Source: Clostridia bacterium (GTDB taxonomy: Bacteria; Acidobacteriota; Terriglobia; Terriglobales; Acidobacteriaceae). Taken from it: 64,000 nucleotides of DNA. How positions within the stretch are numbered: position 1 is the stretch's first letter; every line of letters begins with the position of its first letter. The notes under the pieces were generated by a model. That model had not been told where the DNA came from. It saw nothing but the letters and a program-made list of their open reading frames with translations, and did no database searches. The stretch is taken from positions 1-64,000 of the forward strand of contig DATMYA010000022.1 in NCBI GenBank assembly GCA_035561135.1, given 5' to 3'. Positions 1 through 8,401 of this stretch are shown here, in pieces. Both the position numbers and the translations under genes were made by a program.

Positions 1-10
1 TCCTGCTTGC

Positions 11-16
11 TATAAT
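11..16 (+). promoter_or_regulatory. -10 box of the tRNA-Pro promoter
   Basis: A perfect TATAAT lies about 49 bases before the first base of the tRNA. The -35 element would fall outside the window. It is inferred to drive the tRNA because no other gene starts here. Confidence 0.5.
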
Positions 17-64
17 TGCAAAGTCAAATCGCAGCACAGCAATTCCTTCGCTGCTGCAGTGTGT

Positions 65-141
<77 letters not shown>

Positions 142-201
142 TTTTAAATAATTTATAATCAGCAACATACAAGCTCCCTTTCGGGAGCTATTGTTGTCTT
201 G

Positions 202-238
202 GGTCACCCAAAAGGTCACCCACAAGAAAGGTTCACCC
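202..238. repeat. Integrase arm-site-like repeats (3 x GGTCACCC)
   Basis: GGTCACCC occurs at 202-209 and 214-221, with a variant GGTTCACCC at 230-238, about 60 bases inside the tRNA-side junction. Pairs of the same octamer occur just inside the far junction (44379-44400) and at 19684-19722. The position and repetition fit arm-type binding sites of the integrases in this island; this is inference. Confidence 0.55.
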
Positions 239-289
239 GACGAGTGATGCCTTCCAGCTCGAATCTGAGTATCAGCCTCGACAAGTTCA

Positions 290-1653
290 TTGCAAGCTGT
301 TAATACGTACATCGTGATTACAGACCTGAACGAGCTAATACTTCTTTGCCGCTCACAAGCAGCGCGAACACACATCTCAGAAGCTGTTGCGTGTTACAAC
401 GCAAGGGCATATCGCTCCGCGATAATCGCTACTTGGATTGCGGTGCTGTTTGACTTCATTCACAAGTTGCGTGAATTGGAAATGGCTGGGGATAACGCTG
501 CTCGGCAGAAACTCTCAGATTTCGATGCGGCAAGAAGTGCAAATGACATAAAGGCTTCACTGGAGTTCGAACGCACTTTGGTGGACTCCGCGAGGGACGA
601 TTTTCAATTCATCTCTCCTGTTGAAACAACAGACCTCCAGCGTCTATTCGATGACCGAAACCGTTGCGCACACTCTACGATGATTTCGCCTGACGAACCG
701 TACATGCCCTCTGCTGAACTAGCTCGAACGCACATCTATTCAGCGGTTTCGGTTCTGTTGCAACATCCGCCATCGCAAGGGCAAGCTGCCCTCACGCGCA
801 TATGGTCCGATGTGGGGTCTGAATATTTCCCGAACAACACGGAACAAGCACTCAAGTTCCTTAGTGATGGCCCTCTTGGAAAAGCGCGTAAACCTGTCGT
901 CCGCTCCGTAATAATAGGCTTAACGAAGGACCTTCTGAATGAGCGCAGAAAACAGAGCGAGCGGGGTCGCCAGTTAGCCGCACTCAACGCCACAATGTTG
1001 CTCTATCACGAAGCGGCAGACGAGACCCTGTCCGAAAAGCTGCCAACGATTTTCAATGCAGTCCCTGACGAAAATTCGATTTAGCTATCCGTTATCTCTC
1101 AAACGTTAAGGGTACATGGCACTTCGTTGGAACAATTGGCCAAATGAGAGCACTCAATTATGTTCAAAACGGCCCAGCCGACACTTCGCATAAATACCTG
1201 CCACACGCATTAGGAGTTCCTGAGCTACGCACAGCTGCCTTGGAGCGTATCGGAGATGTAGACGTGGACACGCTCGCACAAATAATTCGAACGAAGCGCG
1301 ACCCCGCTTTTGTACCCAAAGCTGTACTTTTGTGGGCAGAATCCGGGGGATGGCGCACTGCTGAGTCGCGGCTTAAGCAGCTCGTAATACCGCTCGCGCC
1401 CATACTTTCTAGTTCAGACTTAGACAAGATTGCGGACGCATTCAGCAGTAACTCCGAAATTTCAGATGCTGCAGGTACAGCAGACGGTCTCTTGGAGCTT
1501 CTTGAGAATTCCCAAAATCCCAAACAAGCTGAGGCTGCGTGGGCACAAATCTACAACATGCTGAACAATCATGAATATTATGCGGAGGGCCGTGGAGCAA
1601 ATCTCAGGGAGGCATTGGAGACGCGCTTTGGATTCACATCTGCCAGTGAATAG
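290..1653 (+). pseudogene. HEPN-motif protein gene split by a frameshift
   Basis: Two reading frames form one protein. The first part (290-1084, TTG start or GTG at 314) ends by frameshift. The second frame runs on as DLAIRYLSNVKGTW and continues to 1653. Adding one A to the AAAA run at 1071-1074 joins them smoothly (DEKFDLAIRYL), giving about 455 residues. Residues 123-128 read RNRCAH, which matches the RX4-6H active-site motif of HEPN ribonucleases, in a mainly helical context. HEPN proteins are common in defence and toxin systems, and this one sits at the island edge. The homopolymer break could be a sequencing error or true decay. The specific family is not recognised. Confidence 0.6.
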
Positions 1654-1800
1654 TTCTTGAGCGGAGCAGAAGAGTGTGGGGCATCCTTGAGCACAACGTC
1701 GGTCACGCTTCTATGGTGGGAATAGAATGTTCTAGGAGTTCTTGCTTGAGAGCCGAAGCGTACTGCTGAACCCGCAGAATTTCAATCCGAGAGCCCTTTG

Positions 1801-2559
1801 TCACCCCTGCGCCACTCTCCACGCCTTCGCCAGCCTCCGTGCATCCTCCGCCTTTCCCGCTTCGGTTTTGCCCAAATCTGAATACGGGTGGCTGGTCAGC
1901 ATGAACGTTAGTCTCAGACCACGCCAATTGCCCTGCTGAACTGCTTCATCCTCTGACATCGCGTTCAAATCTCGCGCTGTCCATTTCGCGAGCGACGGAA
2001 TGATGGGCTGCGGCAGGTCGGCGCAGACCGCGTCCTTTGGTTTCGGCCCAAGCACCACGATTAGTCGCGGCTTCATCGTTTCGATCCGAAATTCGAGGAA
2101 TTCACGGCAGAAGGCCGCGAACGCGCGATGCCCATTCCAGTTCATAGAGTCCAATGCTTTGTTCGTCGTGCGCAATCCGAGAATCGCGTTTGTGTAGAAC
2201 CCAACATTGCCGGGGATGTCTGTTTTCGCGAGCCGTTGTTTGAGATTCCTCCACGTTGGCGGATTCTCGTAACCTCTGGTCAGAGTCGTCTCATAGCTTT
2301 GCAGCGTACCGAAATCGTTGCCGAGAAACATGATTCCGCCAATCGGCATCGGGGACTTCGATGGCGCGGTCAGCTCGGTGTCGTCACGCCACAGGCCATC
2401 TCCACCGGGGAAGAATCCTTGGCCGGTCAATTTCCCGGGGAACGGAGCCATGCCTTCGGGGTACGGCTTCCCGTTGAAAGGACACTCCCCTTCCATCTGA
2501 CGGATGCGTTCCCAGAGCAAATTCACATGATTGTCGATGGCGCGAATAGGGCCGTTCAT
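1801..2559 (-). CDS. Uracil-DNA-glycosylase-like protein
   Basis: The protein has the pattern of the uracil-DNA glycosylase superfamily: a GIMFLGNDFGT segment resembling the first active-site motif, a following NVGFYTNAI segment, the hydrophobic strand LIVVLGPKP, and TSHPYSD near the C-terminus resembling the HPS/HP loop. Known members excise uracil or other damaged bases, but some relatives act in defence, and the substrate here cannot be told. The start at 2559 (MNGPIRAID) is preferred; in-frame ATG 2616 and TTG 2625 would add an unconvincing N-terminus. The gene is a single minus-strand unit between plus-strand genes. Confidence 0.6.
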   Translation of the reverse strand: MNGPIRAIDNHVNLLWERIRQMEGECPFNGKPYPEGMAPFPGKLTGQGFFPGGDGLWRDDTELTAPSKSPMPIGGIMFLGNDFGTLQSYETTLTRGYENPPTWRNLKQRLAKTDIPGNVGFYTNAILGLRTTNKALDSMNWNGHRAFAAFCREFLEFRIETMKPRLIVVLGPKPKDAVCADLPQPIIPSLAKWTARDLNAMSEDEAVQQGNWRGLRLTFMLTSHPYSDLGKTEAGKAEDARRLAKAWRVAQG

Positions 2560-2821
2560 TTCATGTCCCAGCGGTTTGGTTTTGACTGCGAGCCAAAGCG
2601 TATAGGCCACGCACATGGATTGCAATCATTGAGAAGGACATTGAGGAGTTGATTTTCCTGAGCGGTCTGAGTGGATTGAGCCGGTCATGGCTACGACAAA
2701 ATGTTGGTGAACGTATGCAGACCCTCCGGCGGGAACAAAGGGAGGATTGCGTTTTTCGACCTGTGTATTATTCTGAGTTGCGCTTCATCAAACATGCAGC
2801 GGACATTCCGCCCTTAACCAG

Positions 2822-3871
2822 ATGACAATGCCAGAACCGGGCTTTATATACGTATTGATTAACGCATCTATGCCGAATCTGCTAAAAGTAGGCAGGACAA
2901 CCCGACCACCGGAAGAACGAGTACGCGAGTTGAATGTGACAGCGGTTCCTACTCCTTTCATCTTGGCGTACAAGGCTTTCGTAAGAGATTCTGCCCGAGC
3001 CGAGCAGTTTGTTCACACATATCTTGGAACGAAGGGCTATCGAGTGTCGCAGCAGCGGGAGTTTTTTAATGCGCCAATGGACATGGTCGTAGACGCAATT
3101 CGGGAAGCCCAACGACAGCACAACTGTGCTCTTGACCAAGACGGACGCGTTTACGAATCGGTTGAAAAGACGGGGTTTGAGTGTACTGAGGGAGACGAGC
3201 CGTGGGCGGCTGTTCTACGACAAGCCGACAATTTTCTATACGGATTCAATGGAGAGGTTGAGGACCGTAAGCACGCCTATGAATTATTCGTTCAAGCGGC
3301 AAGATTAGGAGCGCCAGAAGCCTATGTCGAGCTAGCTCAATTGCATAGAAATGGATATAAGGGCAGCGAGAGCACAACCGGAGCTATCCAATGGCTTCGT
3401 AAGGGAGCTGATGCTGGCAACCGGTGGTGCTGGGTAGAACTCGCAGACATATATCTCTCCAAATCACCAGGCCACATTGAAAATGCTCGTAAGTGCTTCA
3501 GACGATTCTTTGCAAAGGCTGATATCTCGACCATCGATGATAGCCAAGAACGAACATTCTTTTTCCAGCTGAAAGAGTACTGCCGTCTTGCCAATCCCGG
3601 AGACTTCGATTTTGCGGAGGATTCGACAGCAATTCAGGAAGCAGCTGAGGCGCTTCTACAACGAATCGCACAACAGACGGAGCCAGCCGAAACGGAATCT
3701 AAAGCTGGCGCGGTCATGCAACTGCTAGATTCCTTTAAGCGGCGAACCACGCAGGTGGTCTGTGCCTCGAGAACATCAATATCGCTGCAAATACCCTCAG
3801 AGAACAATTCAAGACACCAAAACAACGGAGAAAAAGGCTTCTGGAAATCCCTATTCGGGGTCAAATTCTAA
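2822..3871 (+). CDS. GIY-YIG (T5orf172-type) nuclease domain fused to Sel1-like repeats
   Basis: The N-terminal ~100 residues match the GIY-YIG/T5orf172 pattern: FIYVLINA at residues 6-13, LLKVGRTTRPPEER at about 20-33, and a later EFF element. After a linker, residues ~150-220 carry Sel1/TPR-type helical repeats (AYELFVQAARLGAPEAY, AIQWLRKGADAGN). GIY-YIG domains cut DNA; Sel1 repeats bind proteins. The fusion suggests a nuclease guided or regulated by a partner protein, perhaps in defence (inference). A second ATG six bases downstream is also possible as start. Confidence 0.7.
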   Translation: MTMPEPGFIYVLINASMPNLLKVGRTTRPPEERVRELNVTAVPTPFILAYKAFVRDSARAEQFVHTYLGTKGYRVSQQREFFNAPMDMVVDAIREAQRQHNCALDQDGRVYESVEKTGFECTEGDEPWAAVLRQADNFLYGFNGEVEDRKHAYELFVQAARLGAPEAYVELAQLHRNGYKGSESTTGAIQWLRKGADAGNRWCWVELADIYLSKSPGHIENARKCFRRFFAKADISTIDDSQERTFFFQLKEYCRLANPGDFDFAEDSTAIQEAAEALLQRIAQQTEPAETESKAGAVMQLLDSFKRRTTQVVCASRTSISLQIPSENNSRHQNNGEKGFWKSLFGVKF

Positions 3872-4071
3872 TAGGCGAGTGTTCGTGTGTATTTGGTTGA
3901 CGCGTTTAGTTGCTGCTCCGTGGCGGAAACCTTGCTTTGAGGGACCTTCTCATCCCAAATCTTCTTGTTCGTGGGACATTCCTCGTTGGAGCACTGCCAT
4001 GCTCCACGGTAGAAGCCTCCTCCGGGTTTGAAGACTCGTTTATGACGGGAGCCGCAGGAACGGCTTTCCAT
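3868..4071 (-). CDS. Possible small zinc-ribbon-like protein after the integrase
   Basis: A 67-residue frame follows the integrase stop on the same strand. It contains a CSNEEC pair and an earlier SCGSRH element that could bind a metal, with an aromatic, Gly-rich stretch GGGFYRGAWQ between them. No clear ribosome binding site is visible, and the frame stays open upstream of the ATG. The gene overlaps the end of the converging nuclease gene by four bases. It may be spurious; composition is the only support. Confidence 0.3.
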   Translation of the reverse strand: MESRSCGSRHKRVFKPGGGFYRGAWQCSNEECPTNKKIWDEKVPQSKVSATEQQLNASTKYTRTLAY

Positions 4072-4126
4072 CGAGCCTGTGTGTGGGTCAATCAGTTCAT
4101 CGCTTTCGTTGCCATTTAAATCTCCA

Positions 4127-5368
4127 TTATTGCTCGTTTGAATTGCTGGTTTTCGAACTCTTCTGAGCTACCGCCGTATCGGTGCTACCCCAAATCAACG
4201 CCTCGATTCCTTCTACTGCTGCTGCCCTCTGTTCCCACCACGAACCCGTGTAGATGTTCTGCGTTACATCCACTTCGGAATGCCCCATGTTGTCGCGGGT
4301 CACTTCTGGGCTTGCACCTGTACGCATCGAAAGGCTCGAATGCAGGTGCCGAAGGTTGTGGAACGTGCAACGGGGCAAGTTCAACTCCCTGAGCGTTGGC
4401 TTGAGTTGGCGATTGAGCATGTTGCGCCTGCTAATGGGCGAGCCATTACGGGCACAGAACACGAGGTCATCCGGTTTGCGCCGTTTTGTGAGCTTCCAGG
4501 CTGTTTCGAACCACTTCTTCATAGCGCCATTCAATGGCACATCGCGGTCACCCGATTCGGTTTTCGTATCATCAAACTCGCCTTCATAGACACGTTCCCG
4601 AATTTCGATGCGGTCTTTCAAAATCCTTTTCCAGCGCAGTGCTGCAACTTCACCGAAGCGAAGTGAGCCGTTCACCATGAGGGTGACGAGAGCATTTGTT
4701 GGCCACGGCAAGGCTTCAATCAAACTGCGAATTTCGGCTGGCGCAAGCATCGTGCGCTGCTGCTTATTGCGCGATATGCGGGGTAGGCGAACCCCGACGG
4801 CGGGGTTGTCCCCCAGCAAGCTCCAGCGTTTGCCTTCGTTGAGAATGGCGCGGAAACAAGCGTGGAGGTTCTTGACCGTCTTGGGTGCCAGCTTCTTCCT
4901 CGCGTTGATGAAATCCTGAACCTTGATGCGCCGGATTTTGGTAATGCGTGTGGCACCGAATTCTGGAATGAGGTACGTTTCCAGAAAGAACTCGTAGTGC
5001 AAGCGCGTGGAGTTCTTCAGATGGGGCAGCACCTTGTCCCTGTACAGCTTCACCAACGATGCGAACGTATCCCCATCCGTAGAACAGAACTTCGGTGAAT
5101 TGTTGCGTTCGTTAACCTGCTCCATGAATTCATCGGCACGTTTTTGGGCCTCGCGCTTGGTGGGCACGTACTTCTTCGACCACTTCTTCCCGCGTTTGGT
5201 GCGCGGAGTGGTGGTGTAATCCCAATAGTCGATGCGCCACTTATCCCCGAATTCTTTAACTTTCACATCCTGATAGCGTTCCCTCAACCAATGCCTCCTC
5301 GACTTGAGGAGAGGACCGGTAACAGTGAAATCAGAGAAATTCAAGCTGTTTGCCCCAAGTTCGCTCAC
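4127..5368 (-). CDS. Tyrosine site-specific integrase, copy 1
   Basis: This 413-residue phage-type integrase has an N-terminal arm-binding region (WRIDYWDYTT, KKYVPTKREAQKRADEF), a SAM-like core-binding domain, and a C-terminal catalytic domain. The catalytic residues are visible: Arg in SLRFGEVAALRW, His and Arg in HNLRHLHSS, His in MGHSEV and the Tyr nucleophile in NIYTGSWW. It should recombine the island with the tRNA-Pro site. The start overlaps the stop of the upstream HTH gene by four bases (ATGA), so the two form an operon. A close paralogue lies at 20867-22069. Confidence 0.93.
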   Translation of the reverse strand: MSELGANSLNFSDFTVTGPLLKSRRHWLRERYQDVKVKEFGDKWRIDYWDYTTTPRTKRGKKWSKKYVPTKREAQKRADEFMEQVNERNNSPKFCSTDGDTFASLVKLYRDKVLPHLKNSTRLHYEFFLETYLIPEFGATRITKIRRIKVQDFINARKKLAPKTVKNLHACFRAILNEGKRWSLLGDNPAVGVRLPRISRNKQQRTMLAPAEIRSLIEALPWPTNALVTLMVNGSLRFGEVAALRWKRILKDRIEIRERVYEGEFDDTKTESGDRDVPLNGAMKKWFETAWKLTKRRKPDDLVFCARNGSPISRRNMLNRQLKPTLRELNLPRCTFHNLRHLHSSLSMRTGASPEVTRDNMGHSEVDVTQNIYTGSWWEQRAAAVEGIEALIWGSTDTAVAQKSSKTSNSNEQ

Positions 5369-5589
5369 GCCGCGTGGCCTCCACAGGTACGCACGAATGA
5401 ACGCAATTCACCGCAACGGCAGCGCACGTAACGCCCAACATGGAACAGGGGGAGGTCGGCCTTGTGCTGGTAAACCCAGCTTGCAGGGACGCGGAGCAGG
5501 TACGCGATTTCTGGAGGGGTGAAGATGAAATCGCACGAGCCGTCACCCGTGTAATTGTGCTGAATAGAAATTGGTGCGTCTTTCGCCAT
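5365..5589 (-). CDS. Excisionase-like HTH protein, copy 1
   Basis: A 74-residue protein with a MerR/excisionase-type helix-turn-helix (FTPPEIAYLLRVPASWVYQ, then LPLFHVGRYVRCR). Small HTH proteins of this type steer integrase direction or regulate it. Its end overlaps the integrase start by four bases, so translation is probably coupled. A near-identical protein precedes the second integrase. It starts 20 bases downstream of a conserved hairpin leader (5601-5648). Confidence 0.8.
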   Translation of the reverse strand: MAKDAPISIQHNYTGDGSCDFIFTPPEIAYLLRVPASWVYQHKADLPLFHVGRYVRCRCGELRSFVRTCGGHAA

Positions 5590-5600
5590 CGAATCCCGAA

Positions 5601-5648
5601 ACTTCTTAGCCCGTATTCTCCAGCCCGGACTAGGCCGAAGTTCGGGGC
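5601..5648 (-). promoter_or_regulatory. Conserved hairpin leader, copy A
   Basis: On the minus strand this reads CTTCGGCC-loop-GGCTGGAG followed by ATACGGGC, 20 bases before the HTH start. An 8-bp stem forms if G-U pairs are allowed. Related copies lie at 6375-6420 (46 identical bases), 22306-22346 and 22793-22830, each 19-24 bases before a start codon. It may be a structured RNA leader or a DNA operator; its function is unknown. Confidence 0.5.
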
Positions 5649-5695
5649 TTTGTTCTTATCGAAATCATCACGTGCTCCTTGAGAAAATTCGAACT

Positions 5696-5729
5696 GGAGC
5701 TGAGCGTTGCACTTCTGCTGCTCAGCTCC
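5696..5729 (-). terminator. Hairpin terminator after the 5763 gene
   Basis: A perfect 10-bp inverted repeat GGAGCTGAGC/GCTCAGCTCC with a 14-base loop lies 33 bases past the stop of the minus-strand gene at 5763-6359. On that strand it is followed by a moderately T-rich stretch. The matching module at 22.4 kb has an equivalent hairpin in the same position. Confidence 0.55.
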
Positions 5730-5762
5730 TATTGCTTTCTGTTGATATGTGTTCGCCAGCGA

Positions 5763-6359
5763 TTATTGAATACCTAACAAGTGCTCTGGTATTTCGGCTG
5801 AAACAATGTCCGCGACGATGGAACCCGAATTGTTTGAGACACGCACGGTGAAGAAGGCATCGTCCGTCACTTCAAACAAATTGCCCTGCTTCACCCGATA
5901 CGTGACTACCCGACCCGGTAACGTCAACTCGACAGAACCGACTTGGGAATTCGTCACGCTGCGCAGAGTCGCGACATCAGCGTGGGTCACTTCCAGAGAT
6001 TTCAGGCCGACGTGACCGTCTTTTGCCCTATCATTCAGTGCTTTGGTCGCTGCTGGCGCGATTACTTCATCAATAACGGCTAATACTTGAGTCCCTGCAG
6101 CATAGCGGGGGTGGAGTTTCCCCATTTTAGTGGGGGAGCCGGCATTGAACCAATTCCTCTCCAGTTTCCGGATTTGCGGCATTGGAAACTTGCCATTACG
6201 CACTGAAACTATTCCTAAGTACGCGACCCATTCGTAGTTCTCTAGTAGGGTGTCGGTCAAATCCCGCAGGTCAGTACTTTCCTGCATGGGGAAGCACATA
6301 AAGCGCTGGCCATCGAGCGCGTCTTTGGTGATGAACACCGCAAAGTTCTGAATAGTCAC
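5763..6359 (-). CDS. Hypothetical protein of the integrase module
   Basis: About 198 residues with no recognised domain. The frame stays open further upstream, but that part is encoded by the conserved leader. The GTG at 6359 has GGAAGG five bases before it and lies 23 bases after the leader, the same spacing as in the other leader-preceded genes, so it is the preferred start. The C-terminal half is beta-rich (VGSVELTLPGRVVTYRVKQG). The gene lies between a leader and a hairpin, parallel to the gene at 22428-22769. Function unknown. Confidence 0.6.
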   Translation of the reverse strand: MTIQNFAVFITKDALDGQRFMCFPMQESTDLRDLTDTLLENYEWVAYLGIVSVRNGKFPMPQIRKLERNWFNAGSPTKMGKLHPRYAAGTQVLAVIDEVIAPAATKALNDRAKDGHVGLKSLEVTHADVATLRSVTNSQVGSVELTLPGRVVTYRVKQGNLFEVTDDAFFTVRVSNNSGSIVADIVSAEIPEHLLGIQ

Positions 6360-6374
6360 TTCTACCTTCCGTTC

Positions 6375-6420
6375 ACTTCTTAGCCCGTATTCTCCAGCCC
6401 GGACTAGGCCGAAGTTCGGG
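6375..6420 (-). promoter_or_regulatory. Conserved hairpin leader, copy B
   Basis: Forty-six bases identical to 5601-5646, in the same orientation, 774 bases away. It sits 23 bases upstream of the GTG at 6359 and overwrites the 3' end of a truncated HTH gene (6404-6586), so it arrived by recombination or duplication. Confidence 0.5.
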
Positions 6421-6586
6421 ATGGGCAAGGCGGGGTTAGCAGCCATTGCACGGACGGCCCGCGGTAATCCAACTGGATGTAGGGGATGTCGCCTTCAGCA
6501 ACGAGCTTGCGAATCTTCCAAGGCGATAACGACAGGTAAGCGGCTGCGTCTTTCACTTTGAAGAGCCGTTGGGGTTTGTTATCCAT
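6404..6586 (-). pseudogene. Truncated excisionase-type HTH gene
   Basis: The first ~44 residues form a normal HTH_17/excisionase-like domain (FKVKDAAAYLSLSPWKIRKLV, then IPYIQLDYRGP). After that the sequence departs from the family: it runs through a short unrelated tail and stops inside leader copy B. The expected C-terminal wing and helix are missing. The simplest reading is that the leader-plus-gene cassette at 5696-6420 inserted into it. Confidence 0.5.
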
Positions 6587-6654
6587 GGCCCAAGGTGCGT
6601 TTGGGAGACACGCAGGCCCTCACTTGCGCATGTAGCTGATTTCAGGATTGTTGC

Positions 6655-7080
6655 TTACACACTACCGAGAATTCGCTTGAGCCGTACCAGTCTCTTTTCG
6701 GTAATTGTGAACCCAAAGTCTTTTACCGCGATTTTGATTATCTGTTCCAATGTCGGCCTCCGCTTCTCGACTCCTTTGCGCATTGAGACCGCTATATCGC
6801 GCAGCAACAAATTGGAATTGAGGTCGGAACAGAACTCCCTCCATTTTGCACGGCTTTGTTGTCGCTCTTTGTTCCTCTCCTCCCTTCGAAGTTCTTCCGT
6901 TGTGAGTCGCCCCGCTTTTTTGCGTCGTGTGTAATCGTCTTTCGTTGCTTGTCTCGCCTGATTCTTAGCGTTCTGTTCGGCTTCCCGCAATCCTTCCTTC
7001 TTCTTTGCCCACTTCCGCTTCATGGTCAGCGACCTGAGGTGGTTGGAATGCGCCGAATTCGGGCCTCGTGGTGCGGTCAT
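6655..7080 (-). CDS. Small, highly basic hypothetical protein
   Basis: Up to 141 residues, very rich in Lys and Arg, with a long predicted helix (KKKEGLREAEQNAKNQARQ and following). The C-terminal ~45 residues may be a small folded domain (TLEQIIKIAVKDFGF). An alternative start at 7023 (MKRKWAKKKE) would remove a weak N-terminus. Composition suggests nucleic-acid binding, but no family is recognised. It is divergent from the replication-like cluster at 7186. Confidence 0.5.
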   Translation of the reverse strand: MTAPRGPNSAHSNHLRSLTMKRKWAKKKEGLREAEQNAKNQARQATKDDYTRRKKAGRLTTEELRREERNKERQQSRAKWREFCSDLNSNLLLRDIAVSMRKGVEKRRPTLEQIIKIAVKDFGFTITEKRLVRLKRILGSV

Positions 7081-7185
7081 AGTGTGTGAGCAAGTCGCTC
7101 GTTTTCAGCATAGTAACAAAGTGATATGGGATGTGTCTCACGAACGTACCTATAGGCACACCAACTAGGTGCCTTGTAGGAAAAC

Positions 7186-7560
7186 ATGAAGCACAAGAAG
7201 AAAGAAGCAGCCCCGCAGCACATCAAGATTGCCGATATCAAAACCGAACCGGTGCCGCCCGAGGTTGAGGCCATCGCTCAACCTTATGTACAGGTTTTCG
7301 CGGCTGTGATTTCCGGTAAGAATCAAGCCGAGGCACTGGAGGCCGTAAAGGCCCTTCCTTATGAAAAACGCTACATCACCCGCGTTCTGAACGCCCTTAC
7401 GTTGGCCTTCTGCGATTTTGATGATGCGTCTCTAAAGCTGGATTTCGCTTGCCTGACGCATGAACAACTTCAATTTGCTGCGGGTGAAATCGCCAAGCGT
7501 GCAGGCCAATTCAACGTATTAATCAAGGCGTTCTCCGATTCAGTTGGGGGTGCGGAATGA
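7186..7560 (+). CDS. Hypothetical protein, first gene of the putative replication cluster
   Basis: A 124-residue, mainly helical, soluble protein with AGGA upstream of its ATG. Its stop overlaps the start of the next gene by four bases (ATGA), so the two are co-translated. No domain is recognised. Its position before a gene shared with the second element suggests a role in element maintenance. Confidence 0.65.
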   Translation: MKHKKKEAAPQHIKIADIKTEPVPPEVEAIAQPYVQVFAAVISGKNQAEALEAVKALPYEKRYITRVLNALTLAFCDFDDASLKLDFACLTHEQLQFAAGEIAKRAGQFNVLIKAFSDSVGGAE

Positions 7561-8363
7561 ACCCAGCCGAATACGAGTTCATCATTCCTGAATCAGAAGA
7601 GAAAGCTACATGCGCAACCTCCCCGGCGGAATCCACGCCGGGGAGCGACCCGGATGAAGAATCGCTGAAGGCTCGGGCCTTGTTTCCTTGGAGCGAGGAA
7701 GAAAGGTGCGTTGATAAGCTCGCGCCCCTCTTGTACGAGCTTTGCAAAAAAATGAACGCTCAAGGGAAGAAGGGCAAAGGCTTCAGGGCGTGGTTGATAG
7801 CAAACGAGAAGAAACCCACAACAGCCTATCGTTGGATTAGGGAATACGCGGAGCAGAACGGGCTTGAGCTCCCCTATGCCCATACAGCAACGAAACCAAC
7901 TTCGTCCCATGTGGGACAAGGTTCACAAGCCGGAGCCGATACAGCACCCGCCGCTTCGGGCGCTAGCAGTCCAATTTGGCAAGTATGTCAGATGAGTGAA
8001 CCAGAGCAGATTGCACTATTGGGCGGCACGTTCGTTGGGGTATTGAAGAGCGCAAGAGAACTGCTTGAAATGCCAGAAAAGGCGTTCGACCCGAACACGC
8101 AAGATGTCGCTGTTTTCGGCAGCCCCGAATACCATTGGACGCCTCAGGATAACTCCGCCGAATTGGCCAAGGCACAAGCGTACTTGATTGCGCTCAAGAC
8201 CACGCTCAAAGCGTTGAACCGTGAAACAAAGGAAGTGCGCTCACGTGTAAGCGCCGTTTCAAAGCACATCGAGAAGTTAAAAGATAACCAGCAGCCGTTC
8301 TTTCAAGTGGTGCCCAAAGCACAAGCAACGGGTGAACAGCCCGTTCAAAAGAAAACCGCATAA
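7557..8363 (+). CDS. Element-specific protein sharing an N-terminal domain with the clamp fusion
   Basis: A 268-residue protein. Residues ~50-100 (LAPLLYELCKKMNAQGKKG, FRAWL, TTAYRWIREY) are clearly homologous to residues ~60-105 of the protein at 23444-24853, as is the following SSHVGQG. The shared block looks like a small helical, possibly DNA-binding, domain of this element family. The C-terminal half is different and ends in a coiled-coil-like region (TLKALNRETKEVRSRV). Translationally coupled to the upstream gene. Function unknown. Confidence 0.65.
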   Translation: MNPAEYEFIIPESEEKATCATSPAESTPGSDPDEESLKARALFPWSEEERCVDKLAPLLYELCKKMNAQGKKGKGFRAWLIANEKKPTTAYRWIREYAEQNGLELPYAHTATKPTSSHVGQGSQAGADTAPAASGASSPIWQVCQMSEPEQIALLGGTFVGVLKSARELLEMPEKAFDPNTQDVAVFGSPEYHWTPQDNSAELAKAQAYLIALKTTLKALNRETKEVRSRVSAVSKHIEKLKDNQQPFFQVVPKAQATGEQPVQKKTA

Positions 8364-8401
8364 ACCCAACTCCATCAAAGAACATCCGGGTAAATTTCTG
8401 T

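Noticed and set aside
5601..6420. Integron attC sites for the repeated leader
   Set aside because: No GTTRRRY/RYYYAAC core sites and no integron integrase; the copies lie before genes, not after them.
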